Part shown: piece by piece, positions 52,318 to 63,760 of the stretch
Layout of the letters: the number at the start of each line of letters is the position of its first letter
How positions within the stretch are numbered: the first letter of the stretch is position 1
NCBI GenBank assembly: GCA_022829145.1
Contig: CM040765.1
Location: forward strand, 13,727,792-13,791,791
From: Albula goreensis
Taxonomy: Eukaryota > Chordata > Actinopteri > Albuliformes > Albulidae
Reading direction: 5' to 3'
DNA: 64,000 nucleotides
Notes under the pieces: generated by a model
Database searches by the model: none
What the model was told of the DNA's origin: nothing
What the model saw: the letters and a program-made list of their open reading frames with translations, nothing else
Program-made: the position numbers and the translations under genes

Positions 52318-52359
<42 letters not shown>
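52318..52359. repeat. (AAT)14 microsatellite
   Basis: A pure AAT run ending in ATGATG, less than 50 bp before the 28/56-bp array. Confidence 0.95.
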
Positions 52360-52361
<2 letters not shown>

Positions 52362-52405
52362 TGATAAAAGCAAAAGAACCTTTTGAGAACATTGTCCAGC
52401 AATGA

Positions 52406-53248
52406 GTGATCTTCAGATCACATCTGCCTGAACTGATCTTTAGAGGCACAGCTGTATAAGCTGATCCACAAAGCTATAGCTGTCTGAACTGATCTTTAGA
52501 GGCACAGCTGTATAAGCTGATCCACAAAGCTATAGCTGTCTGAACTGATCTTTAGAGGCACAGCTGTATAAGCTGATCCTCTTTAGAGGCACAGCTATAG
52601 CTGTCTGAACTGAACTCTTTTTAGAGCTGCACAGCTGTATAAGATCTTTGATCAGCAGCTGAAAGCTATAGCTGTCTGAACTGATCTTTAGAGGCACAGC
52701 TGTATAAGCTGATCCACAAAGCTATAGCTGTCTGAACTGATCTTTAGAGGCACAGCTGTATAAGCTGATCCTCATAGCTATAGCTGAGCTGTCTGAACTG
52801 ATCTTTAGAGGCACAGCTGTATAAGCTGATCCTCATAGCTATAGCTGACTGAACTGATCTTTAGAGGCACAGCTGCATAAGCTGATCCTCATAGCTATAG
52901 CTGTCTGAACTGATCTTTAGAGGCACAGCTGTATAAGCTGATCCTCATAGCTATAGCTGACTGAACTGATCTTTAGAGGCACAGCTATATAAGCTGATCC
53001 ACAAAGCTGCAGCTGACTGGACTGATCTTCAGTGCCAAAGCTGTATAAAGTGATTCTCAAAGCTACATCTTTCTGAGCTGATCTTCAAAGTCACATCTTT
53101 GAACTGTAAAATGATCCTTAAAGCTACAGTAGTCTGATCGTATCCTCAAAGCCACAGAAATTAACTGATCCTCAAAGCCACATCGGTCTGAGCTGATTCT
53201 CCATGCCACATCTTATTGTGCTGATCTTCAGAGCTGCAGATGTCTGAG
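52406..53248. repeat. 28-bp monomer / 56-bp dimer higher-order tandem array
   Basis: The core repeats a 56-bp unit made of two related 28-bp halves. One half begins CTGATCTTTAGAGGCACAGC and the other CTGATCCACAAAGCTATAGC, each ending TATAAG or TCTGAA. Seven or eight dimers lie between 52433 and about 53010. Units 52575-52670 are rearranged. From 53010 to 53248 the array decays into single ~28-bp monomers of a CTGATCCTCAAAGCCACA type. One diverged monomer precedes the core at 52406. This is the pattern of a small satellite: homogenised in the middle and old at the edges. Confidence 0.85.
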
Positions 53249-54139
53249 CCTATTGTGAGAGTAAAGGATGTTTGAGAGACAGGTCCGCAGAGTCTTAGCA
53301 GGGACTGTGGACTGGACATAATAACTGGGAGGTTACTGGTTAACATCTCAAATGGGGCACTGCTAAAGCAAAGCACTTGCACTTGAATTGCTGCACTTAA
53401 TATCCTTCTGCATACATTCATAATGTGTAAAATGTAAGCTAGGAATCTCAAGGGAATTGACTGAGAAAATAAATAATGTGAAATAAATAATGCAATTTCC
53501 CTCCCCTGCTCTCTCCTGACAGCTCTTAAAATCAGAACAGAGTAGATCAGTCCCAGCACAGCTGAGGGGAGAACAGATTAAGAACAGCAAGTGAGTGAGA
53601 GCGAGGGAGGGAGGGAGGGAGGGGTGTGTCTGACAAACCTGCTCCAGGTGTGGTATCATGCTAACAGATCCATGCACTCCTGACATTCTAGACCTCTTAC
53701 ACCAATTGAATACACTGTGATTTATTGTATACATATTATTTTGGAAAATACACTGGTAAATATGTTTCACAGCAAAGTTAATTAAAAATATATTTGATAT
53801 GTTAAAACTGCAACTTATCTATTTTCCCTTTTATTGTGAAATGTTGTCACATCAGTTCTGGTCCATAAAGCATGCTTTTATTTAAATATGTGTAATTGTC
53901 ATGTGAGGGATAGTGAGGCCTGGGTCTGGAGGCGGGAGAGTCTGGCAGAGGTATGGTGTGTGAGGCGCACATGCCTCCAGGCTCATTAAACTGGATGGTA
54001 TCTGTGTGGAGTGATTAGTTTCACGCTGTGGGAAATGCACCATAATTACCGTCTCCAAGCCTGTATTTATGAGCCATTAGGCGAGTGTTAATGTACGTGC
54101 TCTCCGTTCCGAGTAAAACAAGATTCTTTTTTGTTTTGT

Positions 54140-54156
54140 AAAAAAAAAAAAAAAAA
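54140..54156. repeat. poly-A tract
   Basis: Run of 17 A followed by an AT-rich stretch. No retroposed body was identified 5' of it. Confidence 0.9.
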
Positions 54157-55162
54157 TAAAATGGTGACGATACAAAAAAAAATCATTATTTGAGTTTGTT
54201 GTCTTTGTGCTGTGAGATTAAGAAACAATTAAACAATTAAATCAATTTTGGACCTTTTCTGTGTTGGTGGTGTAATTGAACCTGTGTTTTGATACTGCTA
54301 TTGTATTAATGTTAGTATGTAATATTAGACATATAAAACATATCTAATGCAACAAAATTTAATAATGCAAGCTTTTTTAACATTTTCTTTAAAGTTATCT
54401 TTGGAGATTCAAGGTTTTTTTTTTTTTTTAAGAATTTTTTGAGCTAGAAGAATCATGCACACTGAATGAAGAGAACGGAGTATTATACTTCCCTGAGACC
54501 TCTTGCATGGAGTATTTGAGACTTCTCGGCATCACACAGTTCTATCCAATTGCATCTCTCTGCATGTTGTGGGATTGTGCTGGCACCTTCACGGCTCTGG
54601 TCTTATTCACGCACCACTTACCCTGCAACAGGATTACAGTGTGTTGTTTTCTGAAGGTCAGAACTGTTCAACCCCTGTGATCTAGCACTTTCGGTGCCTT
54701 GACGAAAAAATAATAATAATATTCACAAGGTAGTGTCTGTGCGAAAAATAAATGTTCAGGAGTTTCTTACACTCGGGTCATTTTCTTGGCATGGTGAGAA
54801 AATGGAACAAACGTGTCTAGCGTGCCTGTGCTTCTCTGCAGGGCCCTGTATGGGCTTGGGGGTCACAGAGCAGGCTGTCTGTGTGTCAGGCTTCTGATGA
54901 CAGCGCTAGGCTAGGCCACAGGTGTCCAGTGCAGTTTCGCTGTAACCCTCGCCCACACGTTTGTTTCACAGTCATCTGTCAATTTACGGGAAGTCTGTTT
55001 CCATCGTCCCCCAAGAGGGTTCCTCCTGTTTTCACTGAGTATTGTTTTTAGCGCAGTGGCGTGAATGTTCTGTGCTCTATGATCTGGTGTGATCTGGTGT
55101 TTAAACATGCACATGTGCACAATGGATCAGTCGTCATCCTCTGCAACATTGCAGGAGGTGGG

Positions 55163-55266
55163 CATGCCCCTCGCTCGCGCCCCTCTTCCACGAGCCTCAT
55201 CCATGCCCCTCGCTCGCGCCCCTCTTCCACAAGCCTCATCCATGCCCCTCGCCCGCTTCACAAACC
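55163..55266. repeat. 39-bp GC-rich tandem repeat, ~2.6 copies
   Basis: Two near-identical 39-bp units start at 55163 and 55202 (CATGCCCCTCGCTCGCGCCC then CTCTTCCACRAGCCTCATC) and differ at one base. A partial third starts at 55241. The CpG-rich unit stands out from the surrounding AT-rich intron. Confidence 0.9.
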
Positions 55267-56317
55267 TTTCTTGCTGTTGACACGTTAGCGATTGAAATGA
55301 CCACCTCTGAGTTTGCACTTTCCTCAGATATCGACGTGTTCCTTTTTGAATGTCAGTCGCGTGCAGGTCGTGAAGTTTACTATGTGTCGATGCATGGAAT
55401 GTGGCCTGTTGGGCTGTGTGGTGAACATTAGGCATGGTGTTGGGTCAGTGCTGGGTTAGTTCAGAGACAGACATGTGCAAAAAGGGGAGAGGTTCTCTGT
55501 TATAAATAGAGCAGGATCGATGTGTGGGGCCACAGCTGTCCACTGGTGAGCTGTTGACAGACAGGGGGATAGAGGGATTTACTCTGCTCCCCATAGGTGT
55601 TTCCCCTGTGAACGGACCGTCCGCTAGCCCTGTATAAGCCCTGTAAGTGTGCACATTTATGAGCTGTTTGATTTATGATCTGATCCTTACTCATATTAGA
55701 CAAAATGTTGATTCTCCCAAACCATATCCAATAAAATGACAGGATTGCCTTTTTGCATCAGAGCTAGATACCAGTAAAGTGTATTTGCATACGCTGCTTC
55801 CGGTTTCATGCCATTTTCAGTTAGCTTCTCAGTCCATAATTCTGAAGTGCTTATACTCTGTGCTGCGCCATACAGTCTCAACTTTAGAGCACAAAGCTCT
55901 GTGACAATGCAAAAATGGTTGAACTGCTTTTTAAGAGGGCTTGTAGCTTTACAATGAGGGATCGTGGTCAGGTTTAAAGCAATATTGTTTTAAGGGGTCT
56001 GGTCTAACGTGCTGTCATCTGAAATCAAAGGACAGAAATGAGAATGAAGCCAGTTCCTGGTTCGCCTTACTTACTTTCCCAGATTTGCTTCTCCAAACAG
56101 GTTTTCTACACAGGTTTTCAGGTTTTTTAGCTACTCATCTGAAGTCAGCCCAGCGGCAAAACTGGCTGGTTAGATTTCTATTTTGCAAAAATATTAGATG
56201 TAATTTGTAACTTTAGAAATAGGCTTTAAACTGCCTAACTCAGATATAAAGTGCTGTTTAACCCTTTAGGTTTACATGTCTAAATGGATAGCGTGTACAG
56301 ATACTAACTGTGTATGC

Positions 56318-56378
56318 CACTCTGGATCAAGGTGTCTTCTAAACGTCTAAAATGGAGATATAATGTAAATTGAATTGG
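56318..56378 (+). repeat. fish repeat tail fragment (GCTCTGGAT..GTCTGCTAAA type)
   Basis: CACTCTGGATCAAGGTGTCT followed by TCTAAACGTCTAAAATG and an ATAATGTAAATTGAAT end is the reverse complement of the AGCAGACGCTTATCCAGAGC word that heads the copies at 45476 and 61420. Confidence 0.5.
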
Positions 56379-57306
56379 ATAAACTTCAGTAAATGGGGAA
56401 AAATACAAAAATATGTAACCTGCTTAGGCCGTCATATTTTCACATTTTGAGTTTGCTTTAACGTGTGGGGGTTGTTGTCAAACAGGATTCAGAGTGTTCT
56501 ACAACAGTACCACCTCGGGAAAAATTGAGCAGGTTTTTTTTTTTTTTTGCATGATTTTGTTGCAATATGACATTCTTGGATTATGTGAATAACTTTTTTA
56601 CAAAATAAAACTTTTTTTGTAGGTCTCCTCCAGTGTATAACTGAGACGTTGCCCTGTGCAAGTATGCATGGGAAAGTCTGTGTGTAAACACTTACATAAG
56701 ACACAGTCTCATATGTCTGTATGGCATACTTGTGTGTGTATGTATGTATTTTAAGATGTTGTCTAGGAAACAGTAAATATGTATTTTAAACTGCATCCTG
56801 GGGAAAATGTTGAGTTTGCTGGCCAGGCTGAGGATGTCTCATATCATGGGCCTCATGAAGCAAATAAATGATTACTTGGTGCATTCAACTGATCTCTCTT
56901 TCTTTTTTTTTTACTGTTACATACTGTAGAAATTTCTAAGGTGCCTTTTGAATGATAATAGTCCTTTTATTACCCTGAAAATTTGGAATGTAATTTTGAA
57001 ACTTGGTCTCCATGGTGATGAGCTCAGTTACTAAGTGACAGCGGAGTATCATGCAGGTGCATTGAGCTGAGTGAGCATGTGTGGCTTTGGCCTGATCCTC
57101 GGTGTCACACCTCTATCCACGGTCAGTCACACAGCTTATGTCTTATGCAGTGTGCATTTATAGACCAGGATTTCCTCTGCAGCAGGTCAGGCTGATCACC
57201 GTTCTTAAGGGAGCAACAGCTGTGGCTTACCTGGGTTTAAGTTTTAGTGATCTGGTCATAAGTTATTCTCTCAGGGCCACATAACACTGAACTGTGAACG
57301 ACTGGA

Positions 57307-57400
57307 GATTCACTGCTTCATTGACCCCTGGATGATTCTTTGCTCCACTGAACCCAGGAAGATTCACTGCTTCACACAACCCTGGGAGATTCAACGCCTC
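57307..57400. repeat. 27-bp tandem repeat, ~3.5 copies
   Basis: GATTCACTGCTTCA-like units start at 57307, 57334, 57361 and 57388, exactly 27 bp apart, each with a CCCTGG/CCCAGG end. Confidence 0.75.
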
Positions 57401-59074
57401 TACGTGCTTTGATTTCCCATGCTGCCGAGATGTCATTGCAGAGTAAATAAATAAATAAATGGAATTCCTTACTTGACATTCTCAGGTGAAATACTCAGTA
57501 AAATAAAAAAATAAATAAATAAAAAGGGGAAAATTGTCTCCTCCAGTTGCAGCCAGACAGAAAAGAGATAAATAAATTCATAGCTCCTGAAAGTGGTGAT
57601 TTAATAGAGTATTTGTGGCTGTTCATTGTTGTGTGTGAGCAGTTATTTTATTGTGTGGGATAGCGAACAGGACTCAGGCTAAGTGTGTGTCAGTTCACAA
57701 GCTCTCATTTATACTCAGGGTGGGGGGGGAGGTGGGGGTTCCATTAAATTGATGAGTTTCTCCTCCTTATCGCAGCAACAGAGCTCTGGTAGCCCAGCGG
57801 CCAGGCTGCCTGCAGGTGGACAGTGCCTTTGGCTGCTACTTACTGTAATTGCTTTGACCTGCTCTGCTTGTGCTGCTTGTGCGAGCCGGGCCCTTAAAGT
57901 GGTAATTGCAGCGTGTATCCAGGGGCTTGTCTGGTATTTTACGTAGTGTCTCATGTGCATCATTCAGACTTTGGGTCCTGGCCAGCCATTCACCTGTCCT
58001 CCCCCCATCTGTGATCACATTATCAGGGTCTGGGAGCCCAGTCACCTGCCTGTCAGTGGAACGTACCATTCCCACATGGGGGAGTAGGTTGTTGTTGTTT
58101 TGGTGTCATCAGTTCAACACTGCACTCTCTCAACTATCCAGCACCATAGCTTTGCTCTCATAACCCTATGCTAAACCAAGTTCTCTGAAAAGCAGTAGCA
58201 CATTGACTGAAAAAAACAGATATCATCATTATAATTTCATTTTCCCTCTCCTCCCTGGTCTTTCCATTGGCATTTTCCATCCACCTCACCTCCAGGATCC
58301 GTGGAACACCTTTCATTTTAAATCTCTTTACTTCCTGTTACACACCCATACAAGAGCAATATGAGATTGCCCTTTTTGTGTTTTCTATGGATTATGCCTC
58401 TCCCAGTTAGACTCAAATAAGTGGGAAAACAATGAAAAATAACTTTTGTGGTTCTGAAGATTAATTCTGGTTTTCATGTCAGATAAGAAAAAAAAGCATT
58501 ATATTGGTATAGTAGCTTTTCAGACAGGTTTTCATGCTCTCACACACCCATATAAAGAACAATACAATAAGTATACTCAAAGCCTCTGTATTCAGCCTGT
58601 ACAGTGTCTATGCTTTGTCTGAACAAATGCTATCCATTCACATGGCTAGAAAACAGCAGTTCCAGCATCTGTAAGTCAGCTATTTAAAGACCATTTACTT
58701 TGGTGTACCTGTACATAGATATACCTCTAGTAAGCTCATCTCTTGAGTTAATTTTTGTAATCATATTGACTTTTGCCTGAAACTTGAATGCCAAGTTTAA
58801 ATTTGCATGGACTGCTATGATAAGAGCAAGGGTGTGGTATGATGATGTCAGTAAAACCTGGGTAGATGTATCTTACTGCACACAGTCAAAGGCACTGACT
58901 CCCTGAATGTGCCACTTGTGTGATCCAAGACTGAAGGAACTGTGTTTATCTCTAGGAATTTTTTACAAGTTTTATTTAACTAGAGAGGGAAAGTCTGCAA
59001 ATTTGATTCCCAAATCATACAAAGTAATCATCTTACATTTTTGAGTAAAATTAGGAACTATAAAATAAAATAAT

Positions 59075-59645
59075 AACAGTAATAACCATGATAGTAGCAG
59101 TAGCAGTATTATTACTACAGCTATTAAAGCTGGTGCTTGTACTACTACTACTGAATCTGCTACTACAACTGCTAATACTAATACTACTGCTATACTACTG
59201 CTACTACTACTATTGCAACTGTTACTGCAACTACTAATACTAAAACTACTGCTATACTACTGCAACTGCTACTACAACTACTAATACTAGTACTACTGCT
59301 ATACTGTTGCTACTACTACTACTACTACTACTGCAACTGCTACTACAGTTGCTAATACTAATACTGCTGCTATACCACTGCTACTATGACTACTGCAACT
59401 GTTACTACAACTGCTAATACTAAAACTACTGCTACTACTACTACTACTACTGCAACTGCTGCTACAACTACTACTACTAATACTACTGCTACAACTGCTA
59501 CTAGTACTACTACAACTGCTACGATAACTACTACTACTAATACTACTGCTTCAACTACTAATACTAATACTATTGCTGTACCACTGCCAATAATAAAACT
59601 CGTAATAATAATAACCATTAATCATCTGTCATCATCATCATCATA
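59075..59645. repeat. compound trinucleotide field (ACT/GCA/AAT)
   Basis: Nearly 570 bp is built from in-phase triplets ACT, GCT, GCA/ACA and AAT. Recurring longer words such as ACTACTGCTATACTACTG and CAACTACTAATACTA show a loose higher-order pattern at uneven 47-71-bp spacings. Open frames through it encode Thr/Ala or Val runs and are artefacts. Confidence 0.85.
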
Positions 59646-59971
59646 TTGATAGTAATCCCAGCAGCAGAAGCCTTTTGACAGACGCTGATGTTCCTCTAGT
59701 GTGAACTGGCTGTGGAAGTTCAGGGCTCACTGCTCTCAGTTACCACGCTCCGCAGGTTTTAATTAGGAAACAGCAGAGTGATGTGGGAACAAGAGCTGGG
59801 ACACACACCTTCTATCAGACAGAGACAGAGAGAGAGAAGGATAGAGAGAGTGAGCCAGAGAGATAGGGAGAGAATTAGAGACCACTTGCCATAAACTGTA
59901 ATTGGAGGTAGTAATTGGGCATGAAATCACACCTATGTGAGAATGGAGAGGTTGTGAGAGAGACCCCCCCG

Positions 59972-60002
<31 letters not shown>

Positions 60003-60187
60003 ACACACTCGTGTACACATAGACATGCAAACATACACACATGAATACACACAGACACGCACCCATACACAGGCATGCACACACACACTGACAGCAGACG
60101 ATGAGTGGTCTCAAGCCCCCAGGTCACCTCCTCATCCCCAGGAGATTGCGCTTGTCTGTGCAGTGATCTCTTAATTAGAAACGGGGT

Positions 60188-60442
60188 CCTAAAGCAGGAG
60201 TGGGCAGCTCCACTCCTGGAGGGCTGGTGCAATGTGCAGGTGTTTTTTGTTTTTCAGTTATCCTGACTCACTTTTCTAATTGGCTTTATGAACCGATGCT
60301 GTTTCACAGCGTCAATGAGACTTCACGTTGGGACTAAAACATAACGTCATGTTGGTGATCGGTGTAATTAAATAATTAAGAGCAAAAATTTGCATGAAAT
60401 TGAGAGACAGATACATCACTCCTTGCCCATCCCTGTCCTAAA
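60188..60442 (+). mobile_element. dispersed ~300-bp MITE family, copy 4 (best termini)
   Basis: The left end CCTAAAGCAGGAGTGGGCA and the reverse complement of the right end (TTTAGGACAGGGATGGGCA) match at most positions, showing terminal inverted repeats. The interior has TGGAGGGCTGGTGC and TAATTAAATAATTAAGAGC. I could not settle a target-site duplication. Confidence 0.6.
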
Positions 60443-60598
60443 GGGAGCTCCTGGTGCATTGTGGGAAGGTGGAAGTTTGTATTTCAATGTGTCACCCTGT
60501 GCTAAACCAAGTCCTGTGGAAAAAACAGTGTGATGACTGAAAGGACACAGTTGGTGTTAACACACCACAGGAAGTTAACTGTGTGGCTGTAAAGAGGC

Positions 60599-61062
60599 TT
60601 CTGATGGCAACTCTGCACTGGTTTCCTGTGGCTTTAATAATAGATTTTAAGCTTCTTTTATGAGGTTTTTAAACCTCATAGCAGTCCCACACCTCTTTAT
60701 CTGTCAAACATGCTTTTGAGGTATGAGGCCAGCAGGATCCTGAGATCCTCCAGCACTGGCCTCTTAACTTTGCCAAGGGTTACGACCAAAGGAGGGGAGG
60801 TTATTGGGGCCCGGCCTTTGGAGCAGTCTGCTGGAGGGTCTACAGGATTCAGCATCTTCACAATTTTCAAAAGAAAACTTAAGACATGCCTTTTTAAGCA
60901 TTGCTCTTAGTTAAGGTCCCTCTCTTATCTTTTAGGCCTTGTAAATTCTTTTTATCTTTTATGTGTGTGTTTTTTATCTATTCATTAGTGTTTTATCCTG
61001 CTTTATGCTGTGCAGAGCACATTATGTATGAAAGTCTGAATTTAATTAATGTTGGTGATATT
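60599..61062 (+). pseudogene. L2/Rex1-like LINE 3' end (reverse-transcriptase C-terminus and tail)
   Basis: A block at 60613-60660 reads LHWFPVALIIDFKLLL and then hits a stop, matching the LHWLPV..RIDFK motif near the end of L2/Rex1 reverse transcriptases. After a frame change, 60674-60910 stays open and reads YLSNMLLRYEASRILRSS, then GLLTLPRV, then FKRKLKTCLFKHCS and a stop, which is the family's conserved end. A T-rich tail with a GTGCAGAGCACATTATG-like terminus follows. The LWNSLP block normally found between these motifs is not recognisable. It is a 5'-truncated, frameshifted and inactive copy. I cannot separate Rex1 from L2 by eye. Confidence 0.75.
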
Positions 61063-61419
61063 TAGACAGAGAGACTGTGTGTGGTGATGGGGGTTAGCAG
61101 CTCTAATACAGTAAAATGCCATGATATAGTATGTATGATAGACCAAGCATGTGTGAAGGAGTCTTGTTTGTTCGGGGAACAGAGAGCAGGGCACATGCAT
61201 CTACTGTTAGTTTTTCTCTAGCTCTGTTTTTTTCCGACGCCAGAACACATGGAGATTCTTCCTTTAGCTGCATAAGAAAATACACACGTTTCCAGAATGA
61301 GATGAAACCAGTCAGTCCATGTCATCCCGTGCAGTTGCCCTGAGTCTGAAGGTCGTCCAGTACTGTATCGGGCCTGACTCTGAATGTTCTGAGTGACCTG
61401 CCTTCTCTGTGCTCTTTAC

Positions 61420-61490
61420 AGTTACATTTACATTACTTTACATTTGTCCATTTAGCGGATGCTCTTATTGTGAGTGACAGGCGAGGCACT
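61420..61490 (-). repeat. fish repeat head fragment (TTACATTTACATT..TTTAGCGGATGC)
   Basis: The stretch reads AGTTACATTTACATTACTTT, then CATTTGTCCATTTAGCGGAT and GCTCTTATTG. This is the common fish SINE/transposon end word. The body of the repeat is missing. Confidence 0.5.
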
Positions 61491-61596
61491 GTTTTACATA
61501 GCAGCTGAAGGTGTCTCTGTGTTTGAAGCTCTGTTACGAGGGCGCACATCTCCGATGAGCCGGTAACCCCTGCAGCCCGACCCAGCGCTGCAGTAC

Positions 61597-61645
61597 CTAT
61601 GAGCCTGAAAAACTCCTACCTCTGCTGTGGCACAATGCCGCCCAG
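61597..61645 (+). CDS. possible alternative first exon within plekha5 intron 3
   Basis: A CpG-rich stretch (six CpGs between about 61535 and 61593) is followed by an ATG whose frame encodes MSLKNSYLCCGTMPP. It ends at CCCAG with the donor GTAAAC at 61646. That is the layout of a CpG-associated first coding exon, in the same orientation as plekha5. The tandem Cys near the N-terminus could be lipidated, but this is speculation. I do not know this N-terminus from any PLEKHA protein, and the short open frame could be chance. Confidence 0.2.
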
Positions 61646-62564
61646 GTAAACGGATGTTCTGTGCTATTAAGCAAATGGTCAGTAACTATTTCTGACTGAT
61701 CATGAGCTTGAAATGTGGGTTTCCAGTTTGAAATAGCTGTTCAGAACCGGGAAATTCTCTGGTGGCTCCACTGTAATAAATGTAGATCCAGGGAAACTTT
61801 TTTGGGTCAACCAAATCCACCCAACCAAATTTAAACGACACCAATGAGCTTGCAGGCAGCCCGTGCCAAAATATAAGTGCGTGTTTTCCAGACATTATCA
61901 GAGATTGAGAATTTGGTGTCGAGACTAAGCTTGTTATAAGAGGGTGATCTCAAAAAACAGTCTGATGATGGATCATATTAAATCAGTGTGTGTGATCTTA
62001 GAGTCAGTGCTAGGTCAGATACCATATATATTTCTTCCTTATTTGTTTTTTAATCATGCTTGAAAAAAAAAAATAGAAAATTCCAACTGAATCAGTACCG
62101 TTAACGCGGCTAGTGCCCAGGGCTAGCCAATACCCCAGAGTTCTCCAGTCAACAGAAGAGAGGCACCAAGGCAACACAATTTAGCTAACACAGCTGCTTT
62201 AAGATTTGTAGGCAAGTGAACTTTACAACACTATGTGGTCAAACAAAACCATATTCACTAATTGCCAAATTGCTCCTATAAACAAGGCAAGGAAGATAAT
62301 GGTCAAGTGAATTTAGAATGAAAAATTGTAAGAAATACTGTGATTTAACAGGCTTGCCTGCTTGAATAGCAAACACGGCACTTTTGGAATGGAACTTGTA
62401 ATGCCGGAATATGAAAGAGAGCCAGCCTAATAACTGTCCAGAGTTTCCCATAAGGTGTTAAAGATCACACCGATCACACCTTCATGCCTGACATGAAATA
62501 TGCTGGGAGGCAGCAGCAGGTCACAGGGGGTGTCAGTGAAGGGGTGTGAGGGGGGTGATGGGAA

Positions 62565-62712
62565 ATTTCATTGCTTAATTCATAACACTAATGCATTTTC
62601 ATGACTGGCGTGTAAATTCAGGGCATCCATTTTAAATGAAAATGGAAGAGACATTATTAGTTACGCTTGTGAGCCAATTCTGCCGTGTCAGAGGTAATTA
62701 GTGGAGGCATTT
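62565..62712. promoter_or_regulatory. candidate conserved non-coding element in plekha5 intron 3
   Basis: A repeat-free run carries TTGCTTAATTCATAAC, TAATGCATTTTCATGAC and GAGGTAATTAGTGG: homeodomain and POU-like words at high density, bounded on the right by a GT tract. Its look is that of vertebrate developmental enhancers, but alignment is required. Confidence 0.25.
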
Positions 62713-62720
62713 GCCGTGTC

Positions 62721-62722
<2 letters not shown>

Positions 62723-62757
<35 letters not shown>
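62723..62757. repeat. (TG)17 microsatellite
   Basis: Pure TG run at the start of a GT/ATGT-rich tract reaching about 62985. Confidence 0.95.
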
Positions 62758-62760
<3 letters not shown>

Positions 62761-63208
62761 TGTGGGGGATGGGTGGATCCTTGAGCAGATATTTGCATGT
62801 TCGATGGAGTGAGTGTGTTTGTGTGGGTAGGTGAGAGATAGTCTGAAGGTATGCACGTGTGTCAGGTTGTGCTTGTGTGTGTATGTTTGTGTGTATGTAT
62901 GCATGTGTGAGTTAATGCATATGTGTAGTGTGTGTGTGTGTGTACATTCATGTGCGTGTATGCCTGTGTGTTTGCAGTGTGTGAGAGAGAAATAAGTGTG
63001 ACCAGTAGAGATACTTGTAGAACATTCACACATTTTCTGTGTGTTTATGATCTGGTCAGTTCTGTAAGAATACAACAGAAATAACATATATCTGGTGTGC
63101 CCAACCCTTAACTGGTATTCATTGTCAATACTCATGCTTTTTATAGAAAACATTACTTTAGGTCTGACTGAAAACAAATGCAAAGTTGCAATGATTCCCA
63201 AGATAAGC

Positions 63209-63760
63209 CAATAGTTCACAAACTGAGGTCTTGGGGGATCCCTTCATATTGCCAGTTTTTATTCCCACCACAGTGGCAACCCCTGAATTGTAACGAGCTG
63301 TTAAGTGTTCTTAATTAGACACTCTTAATGTCTGTTTAGGGATGATTTACCCTCTGAAGTCACATTATATCAAAAATAGTGACGCAAGCCGTGAAGAATT
63401 AATGTCCCGTATTCACATCCCAGTACTTTTAATCAGCCAGATCCACTAGTTCTCTCTGTAATGTGCTATTTGCCCAATGATTCAAGCAGACTGAGATAAC
63501 ATATTTAATGGATTACATTTTAGACTGGCAGGTGAAATAAGAGGGATGTAATTGCTTGAAACTGGTCACCTATGCTATTAAACTATACCATTCGTGGAAA
63601 ATTCTGAGTTTAAAGTCAAAGGAAACAGCAGTACAGAAAACATGCTCTGTGTTCAAATAAGTTTAAGGCAAACATTTGTGGAACAACATGCTTGCAACAA
63701 CATAAATTACGTTAATCAGAAAACACAGGGCCCCCCCAGGACTGACTTTGAGAACCCGTG
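63209..63760 (+). mobile_element. hAT-type non-autonomous DNA transposon (~552 bp) with 8-bp target duplication
   Basis: The left end begins CAATAGTTCACAAACTGAGG. The right end, read in reverse complement, begins CACGGGTTCTCAAAGTCAG. Both continue into a G-rich TGGGGG run, giving imperfect terminal inverted repeats of about 30 bp. The flanks are AGATAAGC at 63201-63208 and AGATAAGC at 63761-63768, an exact 8-bp target-site duplication, the length hAT elements make. No transposase frame is present, so it is a MITE-like passenger moved by another element's enzyme. Confidence 0.75.

Larger units (their letters stand above)
53250..57300. other. plekha5 intron 3 interior
   Basis: A GGGA run lies at 53604-53622. 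A repeat-free block of balanced composition at 53925-54120 (TTATGAGCCATTAGGCGAGT) could be conserved non-coding DNA. Apart from the listed repeats nothing is recognised. Confidence 0.4.

Noticed and set aside
59370..59649. Thr/Ala-rich and Val-rich open frames
   Set aside because: Translation of the ACT/GCA trinucleotide field.
62698..63219. 173-codon minus-strand frame
   Set aside because: The second half is His-Thr repeats from the GT tract. The first half reaches into the hAT element flank and has no motif.
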